A stretch of 64,000 bases of DNA from a virus: IMG/VR virus record IMGVR_UViG_3300003690_003155, positions 58,092 to 122,091 of that record; one strand, written 5' to 3'. Below the pieces are notes generated by a model. That model saw only the letters and a program-made list of their open reading frames with translations, had not been told where the DNA came from and did no database searches. The position numbers and the translations under genes were made by a program. Every line of letters starts with the position of its first letter. The first letter of the stretch is position 1. Of this stretch, positions 35,206 to 43,917 are shown piece by piece.

Positions 35206-35792
35206 ATTTTGATGTAGTTAAACGGTTTGAAGATCGAGTGGCTGATTTCTTTGGTGCGCCATATGGAGTTTCTATAGACTGCTGTACACATGGACTTGAG
35301 TTATGTCTTAGACATACAAAGGCTACACTAATAACAGTCCCAAAACGTACGTATATATCAATACCTTTTTTAGCTGATAAGCTTAATATACAGTTAAAAT
35401 GGAAGGATGAGAAATGGAGTGATTTTTATTATTTAACTAATAATATTATAGATGCAGCAGTACTATGGAAGCGTAATAGTTATATTGCTGGTACATATAT
35501 GTGTATTAGTTTTCAATTTCAAAAGCATTTAAGCCTGGGAAGAGGTGGTATTATTTTAACAGATAATAAAGTAGCGTCTGAACAACTTAAAAAAATGTCA
35601 TATGATGGTAGAGTATCTGATATTCCGTGGCGACAACAAAATATTAGTACAATAGGGTATCATTATTATATGACACCAGAAATTGCATTGAAAGGGGTAG
35701 ATAAGTTACCTTATGCTATTAATACTACACCCAGGAAATGGGTAATATCTGATTATCCAGATTTAACGGAACTGGATATTTTTAAAAAATGA
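35202..35792 (+). CDS. Truncated DegT/DnrJ/EryC1-like PLP-dependent protein
   Basis: At 196 residues it is about half the usual DegT aminotransferase (about 370). It has the N-terminal Asp/Ser cofactor region (SIDCCTHGLEL), a FQFQKHLSLGRGG motif that holds the PLP lysine (K108), YDGR and IGYHYYMTPEIAL. The C-terminal substrate domain is missing. Similar mini-DegT proteins recur in marine phages, so it is probably a functional variant (aminotransferase or dehydratase) rather than a broken gene. It overlaps both neighbours by 4 bases. Confidence 0.7.
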   Translation: MNFDVVKRFEDRVADFFGAPYGVSIDCCTHGLELCLRHTKATLITVPKRTYISIPFLADKLNIQLKWKDEKWSDFYYLTNNIIDAAVLWKRNSYIAGTYMCISFQFQKHLSLGRGGIILTDNKVASEQLKKMSYDGRVSDIPWRQQNISTIGYHYYMTPEIALKGVDKLPYAINTTPRKWVISDYPDLTELDIFKK

Positions 35793-36772
35793 AAAAGAAA
35801 GCATTTATAACAGGAATCAATGGACAGGATGGCAGTTATCTCGCGGAATATTTACTTGAGAATGATTATAAAGTATATGGTATAGTGAGAAGGAATTCAG
35901 TCCCGGAGCATCAAGAATCTAGAGTTGATGATTTATATAAAAATGGATTAATTGATACTGAATATGGAGATTTGCTTGATGTGTGTTCACTAGAAAGAGT
36001 TATTAAATCGGTTCAACCAGATGAAATTTATAATCTCGGAGCCCAGAGTCATGTAAGAATTAGTTTTGATGTTCCTCAATTTACAGTTAGTACAAATGCG
36101 TTAGGGGTTTTAAATTTATTAGAAGTATATAGACAGAATTGCCCTACCGCTAAATTTTATCAAGCTAGTTCATCTGAAATGTTCGGTACAAGTGTTGATG
36201 AAGATAATTTTCAAAGAGAGAATACTCCTATGAACCCAACCAGCCCGTATGGTTGTGCTAAAGTATTCGGTTATAACATAGTGCGTAATTACCGTAGAGG
36301 GTATAAATTGTTTGCTACCAATGGTATTTTGTTTAACCATGAGTCACCTCGTCGTGGATCCAATTTTGTAACGAATAAAGTAGTAAAGGCTGCTGTTAGA
36401 ATCAAAGCCGGGTTACAAGAAGGATTAGAATTAGGTAATATGGATTCATATAGAGATTGGGGTCATTCTAAAGATTATGTAAGAGCAATGCACATGATAT
36501 TGCAGCACTCTGAGCCAGATGATTTTGTAATATCTACAGGTAAGACACATTCTATTAGAGAGTTATGTGAATATGTGTTTAGTAATCTTGATCTTGACTA
36601 TAAAAAATACGTAAAACAAAATCCTAAATATATGCGCCCAGAAGAATTAAAATATTTGCGGGGCGATTCCTCTAAAGCACGCTCAGTATTAAAATGGGAA
36701 CCAAAATATACGTTTGAAACGTTATTAGATGATATGATCCAGCATTGGAAATCTATATACAATGTGGACTAA
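35789..36772 (+). CDS. gmd: GDP-mannose 4,6-dehydratase-like protein (Gmd family)
   Basis: The 327-residue protein has TGINGQDGSYLAEYLL (8-23), NLGAQSHVRISFDVP, SSSEMFG, the catalytic YGCAK (about 153-157) and FNHESPRRG, which define the Gmd family. Gmd makes GDP-4-keto-6-deoxymannose, the precursor of L-fucose, D-rhamnose and perosamine; a related branch dehydrates GDP-heptose in bacteria. No GDP-fucose synthase (Fcl) is present in the window. The following GT10-like gene and a heptose-type kinase fit either use. Confidence 0.92.
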   Translation: MKKKAFITGINGQDGSYLAEYLLENDYKVYGIVRRNSVPEHQESRVDDLYKNGLIDTEYGDLLDVCSLERVIKSVQPDEIYNLGAQSHVRISFDVPQFTVSTNALGVLNLLEVYRQNCPTAKFYQASSSEMFGTSVDEDNFQRENTPMNPTSPYGCAKVFGYNIVRNYRRGYKLFATNGILFNHESPRRGSNFVTNKVVKAAVRIKAGLQEGLELGNMDSYRDWGHSKDYVRAMHMILQHSEPDDFVISTGKTHSIRELCEYVFSNLDLDYKKYVKQNPKYMRPEELKYLRGDSSKARSVLKWEPKYTFETLLDDMIQHWKSIYNVD

Positions 36773-37623
36773 TGAATAACGATGTCGTAAGTATAAATTT
36801 CTTCAATAAGCATGTAGGTAGGTTTAAATATGTAAATGATCATTGGCCGCAACCAAGTATTAATTATATTAACCCACCGGTATTAGAGTGGGAAGGGGTT
36901 AGTGTTTTTTCTGATGAGCAATGTTTTACAGATCTACCTATTAAAGTAAAAAGTAAATATAAAGTAGCATGGGCGCTGGAGAGCCCGGTTGTTAGGCCAC
37001 AAATATATAATAATTGTACGGAATTAATTGATATATTTGATAAAATTTATATTTGTAATCCTGAATTTTATGAAAATCATTCAAAAATTGAGAAACTGGA
37101 ATTTGGTGCGTGTTTTATTTGGGAATCTCATTGCCGTGTTTACCCTAAAAATAAATTATTATCAATAGTTGCTTCAAAAAAGAAATATGCACCTGGACAC
37201 AAACTTAGACATAAAATTATAAATGACAAAATACACCCAGAATTAGAGTTATGGGGGTCAGGGTATAGGCCGTATGATGAAGAGCCCGATAGTACGGTAT
37301 TACCATTTAAAGATTATATGTATACAATTGCTATTGAGAATTGTGTATATCCTGGCTATTTTACAGATAAAATAATCGATTGTTTTGCAACCGGCTGTAT
37401 TCCAATATACCAGGGATGTCCTTTAATGGATCAACGGTTTGATAAAAGAGGATTTTATACATTTAACACTATCTCTGAATTAAAAAACATATTAGATAAA
37501 ATTAGCTCCGAAGATTATTATAGTAAATTGGAGTACGTAAAAGAAAATTATAAATTATTTAAGAAGTATGCTTCTCCTGATTTAAATTTAGTTAATGTAT
37601 TAAAAAAAGATGGCTTCCTATGA
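36772..37623 (+). CDS. GT10 (fucosyltransferase)-like protein, copy 1
   Basis: The 283-residue protein is a GT10-like enzyme: it contains YKVAWALESPVV, then ELWGSGYRPY, and the C-terminal signature YTIAIENCVYPGYFTDKIIDCFATGCIPIYQGCP, whose residues match the alpha-1,3-fucosyltransferase motif (acidic FSxxxxN...YxTEKL..L...PVY). It starts at ATG 36772, overlapping the Gmd stop by one base (TAATG); a longer frame runs 27 bases upstream in another frame. Coupling to Gmd suggests a GDP-6-deoxy sugar donor. Confidence 0.7.
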   Translation: MNNDVVSINFFNKHVGRFKYVNDHWPQPSINYINPPVLEWEGVSVFSDEQCFTDLPIKVKSKYKVAWALESPVVRPQIYNNCTELIDIFDKIYICNPEFYENHSKIEKLEFGACFIWESHCRVYPKNKLLSIVASKKKYAPGHKLRHKIINDKIHPELELWGSGYRPYDEEPDSTVLPFKDYMYTIAIENCVYPGYFTDKIIDCFATGCIPIYQGCPLMDQRFDKRGFYTFNTISELKNILDKISSEDYYSKLEYVKENYKLFKKYASPDLNLVNVLKKDGFL

Positions 37624-38759
37624 GAAAAAAAGTTTTAGCGGCGGGATTTTTTGATTTATTTCATAGCGGTCATGTTAGATATTTTGAAAGTTGTTCGAAA
37701 TACGGAGATGTATATGTTTCTATAGGTACAGACGAAAATAGTATTTTTATTAAAAATAAAAAACCTATTTATATAGAAGATGAAAGGTTATATTTAGTAA
37801 AGAGCTGTAAGTTTGTAAAGGAAGCAAAGCTTAGCTATAATAGTATAGGTAAATGTTCGTTTAAAAGTTATTTACAAGAATTAAAACCAGATTATTTTAT
37901 AATTAATGAAGACAGTCATACTATAGAGAAGGAAAATCTATGCCGAGATTATAATGCTGAATATATAGTTTTAAAGAGAGAGCCTAGGGATGGATTACCA
38001 GCACGGTCTAGTACATTAATTAGAGATATAGATCGTATACCATTAAGATTAGATCTTGTTGGTTTTTATGATCAGTTATTTTTCAATTCTGTAGTACCGG
38101 GATCCGTTATATTAGCTAATATACAACCATTTCATGTAGAGGATAGAAGTGGTATGTCATCTTCTACAAGAAAAGTAATACATAAATTTTTTGGAAGTAC
38201 CCTACCAAGTAATATTGATAAATTAGATTTAGCAAGAGGTATATTTGCAATTGAGAACCCGCCAGGATCGCAATATATTTCAGGAGTTGTTGATCAACTT
38301 GGCATATGTTTACCGGGTATAAATAGATTATTTTTTGATAATAATTATTGGCCATATAAAATAGAATCTATTATTGATGAAGATATAATTCGCTGGCTTC
38401 AATCGCATGTTTTTTTAAAGAAAACTAAACCAAGACCTAAGAATTATGAAGTAATTACAGGTGTAGAAAATTTTAATAGAAAAACTATACAAGTTCAAGC
38501 TAATTTAGGAGATATAATATGGAATAGTATACAAAATAAAGATTTAAATTCCTTAGGTATTGGAATTAACTCTGTTCATGAAAACCAAAAGTCGATTATA
38601 CCTGGGTATGAAAGTAAATATATTAGAGATATTATAATGGATACTTTAAAACATCATATCGGATGTAAAATTATGGGTGCTGGAGGTTATGGTTACGTGA
38701 TGGTAGTAACAGATAGTCCTACTCCAGACTTAATGCCTGTTATTTTAAATGAAAAATAA
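37620..38759 (+). CDS. Fusion of cytidylyltransferase-like and GHMP kinase-like domains
   Basis: Two domains in 379 residues. N-terminal (1-135): AAGFFDLFHSGHVRYF with the HxGH nucleotidyltransferase motif of the RfaE/glycerol-3-phosphate cytidylyltransferase group, ending in ARSSTLIRDI. C-terminal (140-379): RIPLRLDLVG start, SGMSSSTRK (about 178-186) as the P-loop-like GHMP motif 2 and MGAGGYGYVMVV (about 350-361) as motif 3, resembling D-glycero-D-manno-heptose kinase HddA. It likely phosphorylates and nucleotidylates a sugar, probably a heptose. The usual RfaE order is reversed and the kinase type differs. Confidence 0.75.
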   Translation: MRKKVLAAGFFDLFHSGHVRYFESCSKYGDVYVSIGTDENSIFIKNKKPIYIEDERLYLVKSCKFVKEAKLSYNSIGKCSFKSYLQELKPDYFIINEDSHTIEKENLCRDYNAEYIVLKREPRDGLPARSSTLIRDIDRIPLRLDLVGFYDQLFFNSVVPGSVILANIQPFHVEDRSGMSSSTRKVIHKFFGSTLPSNIDKLDLARGIFAIENPPGSQYISGVVDQLGICLPGINRLFFDNNYWPYKIESIIDEDIIRWLQSHVFLKKTKPRPKNYEVITGVENFNRKTIQVQANLGDIIWNSIQNKDLNSLGIGINSVHENQKSIIPGYESKYIRDIIMDTLKHHIGCKIMGAGGYGYVMVVTDSPTPDLMPVILNEK

Positions 38760-38762
38760 TAT

Positions 38763-39446
38763 ATGAAAATTTGTGCAACAATACCAATTAAAAGTAATTC
38801 TACTAGAGTAAAGGATAAAAATTTTAAGCTATTAGGCGGCAAGCCTCTTTATCAATATATTATAGATCATTGTATAGACGCAGGATGTTTTGATAGTATA
38901 TATGTTGACACAGATAGCGAAGCTATAAAGCATTATTGTTTTAATAATAAAGTAAAATGGATAGAAAGAGAACCAAAACTTACTTTAGACACAGCAAACG
39001 GGAATGATGTATTTCACTATGATATAAAAACAATAAATTCTTATGATTTTTACTTTCAATTATACGCAACTGCACCGTTTCTTAAGTCAGAGACTATTAA
39101 ATCGTGTGTAGATAAGCTAACTCATACAACAAAGTATGATTCTATATTAACAGCTACAGAAGAATATGGGTGGCATTGGTTTCAAAATCAGCCAGTTAAT
39201 TATCAACCTAATATTTTACCTAGATCACAAGATGCTCCGCCAGTGATTAAAGAAACAACAGGATTGTATGGTATTTCTAAAAGCGCCTATGATAGATTTA
39301 GATGTAGGGTCGGTGCCACTCCATATTTTTATATAATAAACGATAGAATGGAGTGTATTGATTTAGATACATATGAGGATTTTGTTATTGCTGAGCGATA
39401 TGCTAATCAATTAAAGCCTAACGCATATATTCATGACGATGAATGA
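38763..39446 (+). CDS. CMP-sugar synthetase-like (acylneuraminate cytidylyltransferase family)
   Basis: The 227-residue protein starts CATIPIKSNSTRVKDKNFKL, matching the NeuA/KdsB nucleotide-binding motif SxSTRxxxKN, and contains LGGKPL, VDTDSEAI and a C-terminal IDLDTYEDF. It would activate a nonulosonic acid or keto-sugar with CTP. No NeuB-type synthase is in the window, so the acid substrate would come from the host or from outside the window. It overlaps the GT25-like gene by 4 bases. Confidence 0.8.
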   Translation: MKICATIPIKSNSTRVKDKNFKLLGGKPLYQYIIDHCIDAGCFDSIYVDTDSEAIKHYCFNNKVKWIEREPKLTLDTANGNDVFHYDIKTINSYDFYFQLYATAPFLKSETIKSCVDKLTHTTKYDSILTATEEYGWHWFQNQPVNYQPNILPRSQDAPPVIKETTGLYGISKSAYDRFRCRVGATPYFYIINDRMECIDLDTYEDFVIAERYANQLKPNAYIHDDE

Positions 39447-40210
39447 GAGAAATATTTGAAAAAACATTCGATAAAATATATTGTATAAATTTAGATGTAA
39501 GACCTGACAGATGGGAGTTCTGTCAAAAAGAATTTGAACAATATAATATATTAGATCTCGTAGAGAGGTTACCAGCTTTTCATTTTCCGGATGCTCCTGA
39601 AGCTGGATGCTCTACAAGTCATATGCAGTGTATTAGAAATGCAAAAAAACATAACTATAAAAATGTATTTGTTTTTGAGGATGATTTTCAATTCTTAACC
39701 AAGGCCTGGAATGGAAAACAGTTTATTGATTCAGATCCTACAGTTTATATAAACAGAGCTCTTAAGCAATTAGAGAATATTAGTTGGGATGTGTTGATGT
39801 TTTCTTATAATATAAGACTACATGAAGATTTTATAAACTATAAAGACATAAGTGATAATGTCTTTCAAAGTACTATGCAACTTATAGCGGCTGGCTATGC
39901 TGTTAACAGTAGTGTGTATGATTTTATCCTAGATAACGACCCTTCATATAGAATATGCTATGATCAATTAATTGCTAATTGCTTGTCTTATAGATTTAAA
40001 GTTTTTAACATAAGGCCAATGGTGATAGGACAAAGAGAAAATGTTTACAGTGATTTACGCGGTGAAGATCGGCACCAAAAGTGGGTAGAAAAAATGCTTC
40101 AAAAGTTTCCTGATAGGAGTTTAGGGTCTGGTGGACAATCGATTCAATTGGATAATATAATTATGAATGATGACGAACTTTGTCGTCAATGGTATCAGGC
40201 ACGAAAATGA
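39443..40210 (+). CDS. GT25-like glycosyltransferase (LPS biosynthesis type), copy 1
   Basis: The 255-residue protein has the GT25 start KIYCINLDVRPDRWEF (12-27), GCSTSHMQCIRNAKK (about 56-69) and VFVFEDDFQF (E79-D81), the standard order of LPS beta-galactosyltransferase-like enzymes. It is the first of four GT25-like genes here; the copy at 41999 shares KWELCQKEFEKYNILD nearly word for word with RWEFCQKEFEQYNILD. A GT10-like gene follows with an ATGA overlap. Confidence 0.82.
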   Translation: MREIFEKTFDKIYCINLDVRPDRWEFCQKEFEQYNILDLVERLPAFHFPDAPEAGCSTSHMQCIRNAKKHNYKNVFVFEDDFQFLTKAWNGKQFIDSDPTVYINRALKQLENISWDVLMFSYNIRLHEDFINYKDISDNVFQSTMQLIAAGYAVNSSVYDFILDNDPSYRICYDQLIANCLSYRFKVFNIRPMVIGQRENVYSDLRGEDRHQKWVEKMLQKFPDRSLGSGGQSIQLDNIIMNDDELCRQWYQARK

Positions 40211-41064
40211 AAAAAATAGTCTTTTTAAATAACTGGAATTCTGATACAACCGGTATCCGTTATCTAGGACAAACAAAGGATAATTTCGGGACGTGGGGTG
40301 ATATAAAAGTAGTAACTGATTTAAAAGAAGCGGATTATTATATAATCATGGATGGATTAAACCATGATTATGATTTAGATTGGAATAAAGTTATTTATTT
40401 TCAAAGAGAGCCTGAAGTAATAAAACCCCCTTATTTAAATCATAATTTCCCGGATGAAATTCTTTTTAATGGGGTATATAAGAATTTTTATAATGTTGTA
40501 ACTTGGTGGCTACATTCGAAGAGTTTTAACGAATTAGTAGATTTACCTTATCCAACTAAAAGTAAAAAAATAAGTACTATAACTAGTGGTAAACAATATA
40601 ACCCCGAGCACGTAAATAGATTAAACTTTTTAAACAAGTTTATAGAAAAATATCCAAGCATCGATGTTTATGGCCGCGGAATTAAAAATTATCTTCATAA
40701 TAAAGATTGTTATAAAGGTGTTGTAAAGGGAGATAAGAAATTTTGTAAATTTACGGGTATAATAGATTATGAATATTCTGTAGCTATGGAAAATACTTTA
40801 GAAAAGAATTCTTGGACAGAAAAAGCATGTGATGTATTTTTATGTTGGGCGATTCCTATCTATTCTGGTGCTTTAAATTTCGGAGAATACTTTCCAGAGG
40901 ACTCTTTCTTTCAAATAGATACAATTAATCCTGATATAGACTCTATTATCGATTTTATATCTGAACCTCCTAATAAAAAACAGATAGAGGCTGTTAGAGA
41001 AGCTAGAAATTTAATTTTATACAAATATAATATATGGGCTGTTATAGATAATATTCTTAAATAA
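40207..41064 (+). CDS. GT10-like glycosyltransferase, copy 2
   Basis: The 285-residue protein (ATG 40207 in an ATGA overlap; a longer frame begins at 40180 within the previous gene) shows VIYFQREPEV, YGRGIKNYL and YSVAMENTLEKNSWTEKACDVFLCWAIPIYSG, the same GT10-like pattern as at 36772 though with little identity. It is probably an inverting deoxy-sugar transferase. An intergenic gap of 36 bases follows. Confidence 0.65.
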   Translation: MKKIVFLNNWNSDTTGIRYLGQTKDNFGTWGDIKVVTDLKEADYYIIMDGLNHDYDLDWNKVIYFQREPEVIKPPYLNHNFPDEILFNGVYKNFYNVVTWWLHSKSFNELVDLPYPTKSKKISTITSGKQYNPEHVNRLNFLNKFIEKYPSIDVYGRGIKNYLHNKDCYKGVVKGDKKFCKFTGIIDYEYSVAMENTLEKNSWTEKACDVFLCWAIPIYSGALNFGEYFPEDSFFQIDTINPDIDSIIDFISEPPNKKQIEAVREARNLILYKYNIWAVIDNILK

Positions 41065-41100
41065 TGGTTTCCAGAAAATATGCAGTAAATACTATTGACG

Positions 41101-42027
41101 ATGACGTTTAGAGAATATGTAAAAAATAATTTTGAGAGAATATATTATATAAATTTAGATTCTCGGAAGGATCGTCGAGATCGGTGCATAGAGATATTTA
41201 AACAATATGATGTATATGATATTGTTGAGAGAATCCCCGGTAAGGTTTTTACTGAAAAAGAAATACGAGAAGATTTTGTAAAATTCACTGGTCATGTAAA
41301 TCATATAAACCCAGCCAAGTATGATTATACACCAAAAACTTTAGGTAGGTGGGGCTGTACAACCGGTCATTTACGTGCCTTACAACATGCAAAAGATAAT
41401 AATATAGAAAATATACTTATATTCGAAGATGATCTAGAAATATACAACGGAAAAGACGACACAGTACAGGATTATGAAGAAATATTAGAAAACGCAAATA
41501 AAACTTTACAAAACATTAAGTGGGATTTGCATTATTTAGGGTATTATCCTTGCCCGGGTCGCGGGCTATGGTCTAATCCTAAAGTACTAGGGCCTAATAT
41601 TTTCACAGCAGCGTATCTACAAGCTACTCATGCAGTCGGATATAACAAAAGAGCATATAGTAAGATTTTAGAAGACCTATTACCTAGTTTTACTAGTTTT
41701 AAATGGAGAGAATTACTCGGTACAATAGATGAATATCTTGGTTTCGTATTTCAAAATTATCCGGATTATACAACTACTGCCATAGCACCTATATTGGTAT
41801 ATCAGCGAGCAGATTGGAGTGACATTCAATGTGAGTCGAAAGATTACACTCCAGCATATTTAAAAAATAGTATTTTAATGCTTAGAGATAGAGTACCAGA
41901 CGATTTTATTCGCTTTCCAATAAGACCGGGTAAAAAATCAAATGCATTTTTAAAAATGAATAAAAAATGTGAATGGGATAGAATTTCTGAAGAAGAATAT
42001 GAGAGATTTGCTTCAAACAACTTTTGA
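41101..42027 (+). CDS. GT25-like glycosyltransferase, copy 2
   Basis: A 308-residue GT25 enzyme: RIYYINLDSRKDRRDR near the N-terminus, GRWGCTTGHLRALQHAKD, ILIFEDDLEIY (EDD metal site), then a GYxPCPGRG insert. It starts at ATG 41101 (a TTG two codons upstream is possible). It is longer than the other copies, with an extra C-terminal region. Its last 29 bases overlap the next gene. Confidence 0.8.
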   Translation: MTFREYVKNNFERIYYINLDSRKDRRDRCIEIFKQYDVYDIVERIPGKVFTEKEIREDFVKFTGHVNHINPAKYDYTPKTLGRWGCTTGHLRALQHAKDNNIENILIFEDDLEIYNGKDDTVQDYEEILENANKTLQNIKWDLHYLGYYPCPGRGLWSNPKVLGPNIFTAAYLQATHAVGYNKRAYSKILEDLLPSFTSFKWRELLGTIDEYLGFVFQNYPDYTTTAIAPILVYQRADWSDIQCESKDYTPAYLKNSILMLRDRVPDDFIRFPIRPGKKSNAFLKMNKKCEWDRISEEEYERFASNNF

Positions 42028-42766
42028 GAAAATATATTGTATGAATTTGGATTCTAGACCTGATAAATGGGAGCTATGTCAAAAGGAATTTGAAAAATAT
42101 AATATATTAGATATTGTAGAGCGTTTTCCAGCAATAGCTGTATATAATTCTGCTGGATTGACGACTGCTCATGGTTGTGCTAAATCTCATTTGAGTATTA
42201 TCAAAAACGCAAAAAAAGATAAATTACATAATGTATTAATATTGGAAGATGATATAAACTTTTTAGACTTTTGTATAGATTACAAAAACAAAAACAAAAA
42301 AGAAATTATTCAAAGTCATCCACGAGAAATTTTAGCGTTAGGTCTACCAGAAGCAAATAAAATTGATTGGGATTTTTTTTATTTAGGTTATAATATAAAA
42401 TTACCTCAATTTTGCAATAAAAAAATACTTTCTGATCATTTATTTCAGAGTACATTACAGCTTACAACTCATGCGTATGCTATACGTAATACAGCGTATG
42501 ATCATGTGCTTGACGATTGGGATAATTTAGCGGCCAAGCCTTGTTTAAAAAGCTCAGATCGAAAAGTCGGTATTGATGCTTATTATGCTTTTTATTTAAG
42601 TCATAAAATTAATGCAATTAATTTATTTCCTATGGTCGTTGGTCAGAGAGAGGATGTAAAGAGTGATATTACTCATAGACAAACACCTAAGCCGCGTGCA
42701 AGTGCGTATAGCGGGTTCGCTTGGGTAAAACAAAATGCTACTGAAAATTGGATGGAATATAAATGA
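41999..42766 (+). CDS. GT25-like glycosyltransferase, copy 3
   Basis: A 255-residue GT25 enzyme from ATG 41999, the start that places KIYCMNLDSRPDKWEL where the family begins; the longer frame from 41969 lies inside copy 2. LILEDDINF is the metal motif. It is closest to copy 1 (39443) in length and sequence, so the two are likely a duplication pair with copy 2 in between. It overlaps the next gene by 4 bases. Confidence 0.8.
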   Translation: MRDLLQTTFEKIYCMNLDSRPDKWELCQKEFEKYNILDIVERFPAIAVYNSAGLTTAHGCAKSHLSIIKNAKKDKLHNVLILEDDINFLDFCIDYKNKNKKEIIQSHPREILALGLPEANKIDWDFFYLGYNIKLPQFCNKKILSDHLFQSTLQLTTHAYAIRNTAYDHVLDDWDNLAAKPCLKSSDRKVGIDAYYAFYLSHKINAINLFPMVVGQREDVKSDITHRQTPKPRASAYSGFAWVKQNATENWMEYK

Positions 42767-43917
42767 GAATAGGTATATTATTTTACGGCCAGCCACGCTT
42801 TTTCAGTCTTACAAAAAAGTATATTAAGCAGGAGTTTGACTTCCCAGGTCATGAAACTGATTATTTTGCTCATTTCTGGGAACAAGTTGGCTTCACACCG
42901 ATTGGAGAAGAACATGACACGAATATTCCCGATGTAAGAAAGATACTCAGTAGAGAGTTTGACGCTAAATCATATAAAATACAGAATTATGATAAACTAG
43001 ATGAAATAATACAAGCTTATAAAGTTATTTTTCAACAAGTAAAGGAAGAAACTAATAATAACGTTGCAGTACCTGATGACGATATAGAATTAAGATATAA
43101 ATTTGGTCAACACTATAGTTTATCTAAGTGTTATGAGTATTTAGAAGAATATGAACAAAAGAATAATTTTAAATATGATATAATTATAAAAGCGAGAACT
43201 GATATAGTGTATTCATTACCGTCGTTATATCCTGACGAAGAAGAATATAAGTTATTTAAAATTCATGCTTATTTAAATATTAATAAAGATGTACCTACTA
43301 TACATTGTAATGGTATAAGAATTACTACTTTAGAGGTACCAGATGATAATTCACCTCTTATATGGGAACAACAAGGTATATATAGTTATTATAATCAAGA
43401 AGTATCGTTTCAATATGAACATTCTGTAAAAATGCCATTTACATATAATTATAATAGAAGATTGGCGATAAATGATTGGTGTTTAATCGCTAATAGGGAA
43501 GCAGCATCTCTTATGTATAATGGTTGGTTTACTACATATCTTAATGCTCTAGGTAATGACATACGTATATGTAATTGCTTACGTTTAAAAAATAAGCCTA
43601 TTAGTCCGGTACGGGGTATCGAGGAAGATGAATTAAAACATAAATTGAAATTTATTTCTCAATCAGAGCATAGTATGCAAGGATATTTAGCTTATGTAAA
43701 TAATATAAATGCGGTTAAGTTGAAACATAGAAGAGATTATAGATTATTAAAACAGGATGAAATAAAACAGGAGGTGTCTGTTGATGGTAAGTTTTGGGCA
43801 GTCAATGACTCTGAAATGGTTGACGGAATAACTAAAGTATTTAATCTACGAAATCCCTCATTTTATGATCTCAGAAAAACAGAAAGATATAAGAAATTTT
43901 TAGACATTAAAACATGA
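42763..43917 (+). CDS. Putative glycosyltransferase, YGQPRF family, copy 1
   Basis: A 384-residue protein of a family with three members here (also 43914 and 46294). It begins RIGILFYGQPRFFSL, contains DYFAHFWEQVGF, YDIIIKARTDIVYS (about 140-153) and a late INDWCLIANREAASLMY. The RTD after a strand is like that in WavE-type LPS synthesis proteins, a GT-A-like fold. Function as a transferase is inferred from this motif and island context. It overlaps the next gene by 4 bases. Confidence 0.55.
   Translation: MRIGILFYGQPRFFSLTKKYIKQEFDFPGHETDYFAHFWEQVGFTPIGEEHDTNIPDVRKILSREFDAKSYKIQNYDKLDEIIQAYKVIFQQVKEETNNNVAVPDDDIELRYKFGQHYSLSKCYEYLEEYEQKNNFKYDIIIKARTDIVYSLPSLYPDEEEYKLFKIHAYLNINKDVPTIHCNGIRITTLEVPDDNSPLIWEQQGIYSYYNQEVSFQYEHSVKMPFTYNYNRRLAINDWCLIANREAASLMYNGWFTTYLNALGNDIRICNCLRLKNKPISPVRGIEEDELKHKLKFISQSEHSMQGYLAYVNNINAVKLKHRRDYRLLKQDEIKQEVSVDGKFWAVNDSEMVDGITKVFNLRNPSFYDLRKTERYKKFLDIKT

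Noticed and set aside
35202-35792. Pseudogene call for the short DegT-like gene
   Set aside because: Overlaps both neighbours cleanly, keeps the PLP lysine, and no remnant of the missing half follows.
40180-40206. Upstream extension of the GT10-like gene
   Set aside because: Lies within the previous gene, and the ATGA overlap at 40207 is the usual junction here.
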